From the NCBI GenBank assembly GCA_020849765.1, contig JADLAY010000083.1, positions 1 through 64,000 of the forward strand: 64,000 bases of DNA, written 5' to 3'. Below the pieces are notes generated by a model. The model was given only the letters and a program-made list of their open reading frames with translations. It ran no database searches and had not been told where the DNA came from. Below are positions 61,353 to 64,000 of the stretch, piece after piece (the stretch's first letter is position 1; the number at the start of each line of letters is the position of its first letter). The translations under genes were made by a program, and so were the position numbers. The stretch is from Anaerolineae bacterium (lineage in GTDB: Bacteria; Chloroflexota; Anaerolineae; Aggregatilineales; Phototrophicaceae).

Positions 61353-62386
61353 GCGGTGACGTCGTCCTCCGAGTAGAGAACCTGAAGAAGCATTTCGTCG
61401 TCGGGCACACGGGCGTCATCCACCGCGAGCCAATCACGGTCAAGGCGGTCGACGGCGTCTCGTTCGAGATCCGCCGCGGCGAGACGTTCGGCATCGTCGG
61501 CGAGTCCGGGTCGGGCAAGAGCACCATCGCCTACATCACGATGGGTATGTACCTGCCGACCAGCGGCACCATCACCTATGATGGGCGCGACCTGTTTGCG
61601 GAGAAGAAGCGCCCGATCGGCCTCAAGAAAGAGATCCAGATCGTCTTCCAGGACCCCGGCTCGTCGCTCAACCCGCGCCAGTCGATCAAGCAGATCCTGG
61701 AGCTGCCGCTGCGCATCCACAACCCGCACGCCAACCGGCTGGAAGAGGTCATCCGCCTGCTCGACCTGGTCGATCTGCCGCCGGAATACATGCACAAGTA
61801 CCCGCGCCAGTTGAGCGGCGGCGAGCGCCAGATCGTCGCGATTGCGCGCGCGCTGGCGACCAACCCGTCGGTGGTCGTGCTCGACGAGCCGACCTCGGCG
61901 CTCGACGTCTCGGTGCAGGGCAAGGTGCTCAACCTGCTGATCCGCTTGCAGCGCGAACTCGGCCTGACCTACATGTTCATCACCCACGACCTGAGCGTGA
62001 TGCGCAACCTGGCCTCGCGCGTCGCCATCATGTACCTGGGGCGCATCGCCGAAGTCGCCGCCACGGAACAGTTCTTCAGCAATCCGCAGCACCCGTACAC
62101 GCAGATGCTGCTGTCGTCGATCCCGGTCATCTCCGAGGAAGAAGAGAAACTCAAACCGGCCAAGGTCGTCTCGACCGGCGAGATCCCCAGCCCGGTCAAC
62201 CTACCCAAGGGCTGCAGCTTCCACACGCGCTGCCCTTACGTGATGGACGTGTGCAAGCGCGTCGACCCGGTCATGGTCGACGTCGGCCAGCGCGGCGGGC
62301 ACATTGCGCGCTGCCACCTGTTCGAGCAGCCGCCGGAAGTGGCGCAGCAGGCCGAGGCCGTCGCCGCCAGCCAGGAAGGGGCGTAA
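61349..62386 (+). CDS. Oligopeptide ABC transporter ATPase, DppF type
   Basis: A 345-residue ATPase: Walker A GESGSGKST, Q-loop IVFQDPGSSLNP, signature LSGGERQIV, Walker B VVVLDEPTSALD and the terminal CSFHTRCPYVMDVC segment. The ATG at 61349 overlaps the previous stop (ATGA). It powers the importer with the DppD-type protein; hyuA follows seven bases after it. Confidence 0.92.
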   Translation: MSGDVVLRVENLKKHFVVGHTGVIHREPITVKAVDGVSFEIRRGETFGIVGESGSGKSTIAYITMGMYLPTSGTITYDGRDLFAEKKRPIGLKKEIQIVFQDPGSSLNPRQSIKQILELPLRIHNPHANRLEEVIRLLDLVDLPPEYMHKYPRQLSGGERQIVAIARALATNPSVVVLDEPTSALDVSVQGKVLNLLIRLQRELGLTYMFITHDLSVMRNLASRVAIMYLGRIAEVAATEQFFSNPQHPYTQMLLSSIPVISEEEEKLKPAKVVSTGEIPSPVNLPKGCSFHTRCPYVMDVCKRVDPVMVDVGQRGGHIARCHLFEQPPEVAQQAEAVAASQEGA

Positions 62387-62393
62387 CGTCATC

Positions 62394-64000
62394 ATGCGCA
62401 TCGCCTCAGACATCGGCGGAACATTCACGGATCTGGTCGCTCTGGACGAGAGCACTGGCGCCATCAGCACGGCCAAGGTCTCGACCACGCCGTCCAACTT
62501 TGCCCAGGGCGTGGTCGACTCGATTGACAAAGCGGCGCAGGACGCCGCGGAGACCGCCTTCTTCGTCCACGGTTCGACCATCGTCATCAACGCGCTGACC
62601 GAGCGCAAAGGCGTCCGCACCGGCCTGATCACGACGCGCGGCTTCCGCGACGTGCTCGAGATCGGGCGCGCCAACCGCCCGGACATCTACAACATGGCTT
62701 ACGTCAAGCCGACGCCGTTCGTGCCGCGCTACCTTCGCCGCGAAGTGAGCGAGCGGCTCAACTACAAGGGCGAGGTGCTGACGCCGCTCGACCTGGACGA
62801 CGTCGCGCGCGAGGTGCGCTTCCTGCTCGGCGAGGGCGTCGAGGCGATCGCCGTCTGCTTCCTGCACAGCTATGCCAACCCCGCCCACGAGATCGCCTGC
62901 GGCGAGATCGTCGTCGAGCTGGCGCCGCAGATCCCGGTCACACTCTCGCACCAGATCACGCAGGAGTGGCGCGAATACGAGCGCACCAACACCGCCGTGC
63001 TCAACAGCTACGTCCACCCGATCGCACGGCACTATCTCGACCACCTGGAGACGAGTCTGGTCGGCATGGGGATGCCGCGCGAGTCGCTGCATGTGATGCA
63101 ATCCAACGGCGGCAGCGCGACCTTCGACGCCGCCAAGGACGCGCCGATCCATCTGGTCGAGTCCGGCCCTGTGGCAGGCGTCATCGGCGCGGTGCGCATC
63201 GGCGAACTGATCGGTGAGCGCAACGTGATCGCGCTCGACATCGGCGGCACGACGGCCAAGACGTCGCTCGTCGAGAACGGCATGCCCAAGATCACGACCG
63301 AGTACAAGATCGAGCACCGGCGCGACTTCGCCGGTTACCCGATCCTGACGCCGACGATTGACATCGTCGAGATCGGCGCGGGCGGCGGCTCGATTGCCTG
63401 GGTCGACGACGCCGGGGCATTGCGCGTCGGGCCGGTCAGCGCGGGTGCGGAGCCGGGTCCAGCCTGCTACGGCAAGGGCGGCGAGCGCCCGACCGTGACC
63501 GATGCCAACGTGCTCGCGGGACGCATCAACCCGGAATACTTCCTCGGCGGCGAGATCGCGCTCGATGTCGCGCAGTCGGCGGCAGCGATGGCGTCGATTG
63601 GCGAGGCCTTCAGCATCGGCGTCGAAGAGGCGGCCATGGGCGTGCTGCGGATTGCCGATGCCAACATGATGAACGCGCTCAAGCTCGTCTCGGTGCGCCG
63701 TGGTTACGATCCGCGCGATTTCACGCTGGTCGTCTTCGGCGGCGGCGGCGCGCTGCATGGCGCGGCGCTCATGCGCGAACTGCGCGTCAAGAAGACGATC
63801 ATCCCGCTGCTGCCGGGCGTCTTCTCCGCCTGGGGCATGCTGATGACCGACCTGCGCCGCGACTACATCCGCACGCTGGTGACGCGCATCGACCGCGTGA
63901 CGCCGGAGCGGCTCGACGGCCTGCTCAGCGAGATGAGCGCGCAGGCCGAGCGCGAAATGATGGCCGAGGGCATCGCGCCGGACGCGGTCGTCTTGCAGCG
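62394..64000 (+). CDS. hyuA: Hydantoinase/5-oxoprolinase subunit A (HyuA), cut by the window end
   Basis: At least 535 residues, open to the last base; full-length members have about 680. The N-terminal ATP-binding motif is MRIASDIGGTFTDLVAL, followed by FFVHGSTIVINALTERKG, and the second phosphate motif IALDIGGTTAKTSLVENG. EIGAGGGSIAWVD and AGAEPGPACYGKGG are also diagnostic. With subunit B it uses ATP to open hydantoins or 5-oxoproline. The tight spacing to the peptide importer genes suggests that the importer supplies a cyclic amide or its precursor. hyuB would be expected beyond the edge. Confidence 0.93.
   Translation, partial: MRIASDIGGTFTDLVALDESTGAISTAKVSTTPSNFAQGVVDSIDKAAQDAAETAFFVHGSTIVINALTERKGVRTGLITTRGFRDVLEIGRANRPDIYNMAYVKPTPFVPRYLRREVSERLNYKGEVLTPLDLDDVAREVRFLLGEGVEAIAVCFLHSYANPAHEIACGEIVVELAPQIPVTLSHQITQEWREYERTNTAVLNSYVHPIARHYLDHLETSLVGMGMPRESLHVMQSNGGSATFDAAKDAPIHLVESGPVAGVIGAVRIGELIGERNVIALDIGGTTAKTSLVENGMPKITTEYKIEHRRDFAGYPILTPTIDIVEIGAGGGSIAWVDDAGALRVGPVSAGAEPGPACYGKGGERPTVTDANVLAGRINPEYFLGGEIALDVAQSAAAMASIGEAFSIGVEEAAMGVLRIADANMMNALKLVSVRRGYDPRDFTLVVFGGGGALHGAALMRELRVKKTIIPLLPGVFSAWGMLMTDLRRDYIRTLVTRIDRVTPERLDGLLSEMSAQAEREMMAEGIAPDAVVLQ

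Overview
The window is about 64 kb of GC-rich DNA from a heterotrophic bacterium, most plausibly a member of the Chloroflexota. The taxonomic guess rests on content: a coproporphyrin-type haem branch (HemQ, HemH, HemY) beside an AhbD-like radical SAM protein, many binding-protein-dependent ABC importers, a class II diterpene cyclase paired with a tuberculosinol/kolavelool-synthase-like protein (a pairing I recall from Mycobacterium tuberculosis and Herpetosiphon), and gene gaps packed with oriented palindromic repeats. I saw no rRNA, tRNA, CRISPR array, transposase or phage gene. Function calls come from motifs read by eye.

Layout. 0-6 kb: haem biosynthesis, with a HemQ-Rieske fusion, ferrochelatase, a radical SAM/SPASM protein and HemY. 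Three gaps here carry the same heptamer repeat (TAGATTT, 10-bp period). 5.8-9.3 kb: a peptide/porphyrin-type ABC importer lacking its own ATPases. 9.6-15.6 kb: a VOC-fold protein, a pair of small four-helix membrane proteins, a receiver-kinase protein, and a phytoene/squalene synthase with a CrtI-type desaturase. 16-20.4 kb: a DeoR regulator fused to a sugar-binding domain, an alpha/beta hydrolase and a sugar isomerase. 20.7-26.9 kb: a complete oligopeptide-type ABC importer. 27-31.2 kb: a sulfatase, then a TetR regulator divergent from a drug-export ABC pair. 31.5-38.5 kb: a ROK-controlled sugar ABC importer with a GH31 glycosidase; a 22-nt operator-like site is repeated in front of the regulator and the permease. 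38.6-40.6 kb: a nucleotidyltransferase and a HEAT-repeat protein.

40.7-46.3 kb: the most unusual block. Six minus-strand genes run in the order class II diterpene cyclase, membrane histidine kinase, two stand-alone receivers, cis-prenyltransferase-fold diterpene synthase homologue, HAD phosphatase-like protein. A two-step diterpenoid pathway therefore appears to enclose its own phosphorelay.

46.7-50.2 kb: a ribose-type ABC importer. 50.4-55.3 kb: catabolic enzymes (EthD-like, M24 peptidase, FAD amine oxidase, M19 dipeptidase, SDR). 55.6-64 kb: a GntR regulator, a third complete peptide-type ABC importer and the start of a hydantoinase/oxoprolinase subunit A, which runs off the window; together they suggest uptake and opening of cyclic amides or small peptides.

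At least four families of intergenic repeats fill the gaps. The commonest (family A) has a constant asymmetric frame, GTAGGG on one side and CCGCC on the other, around a palindrome whose stem sequence changes from copy to copy while remaining self-complementary.
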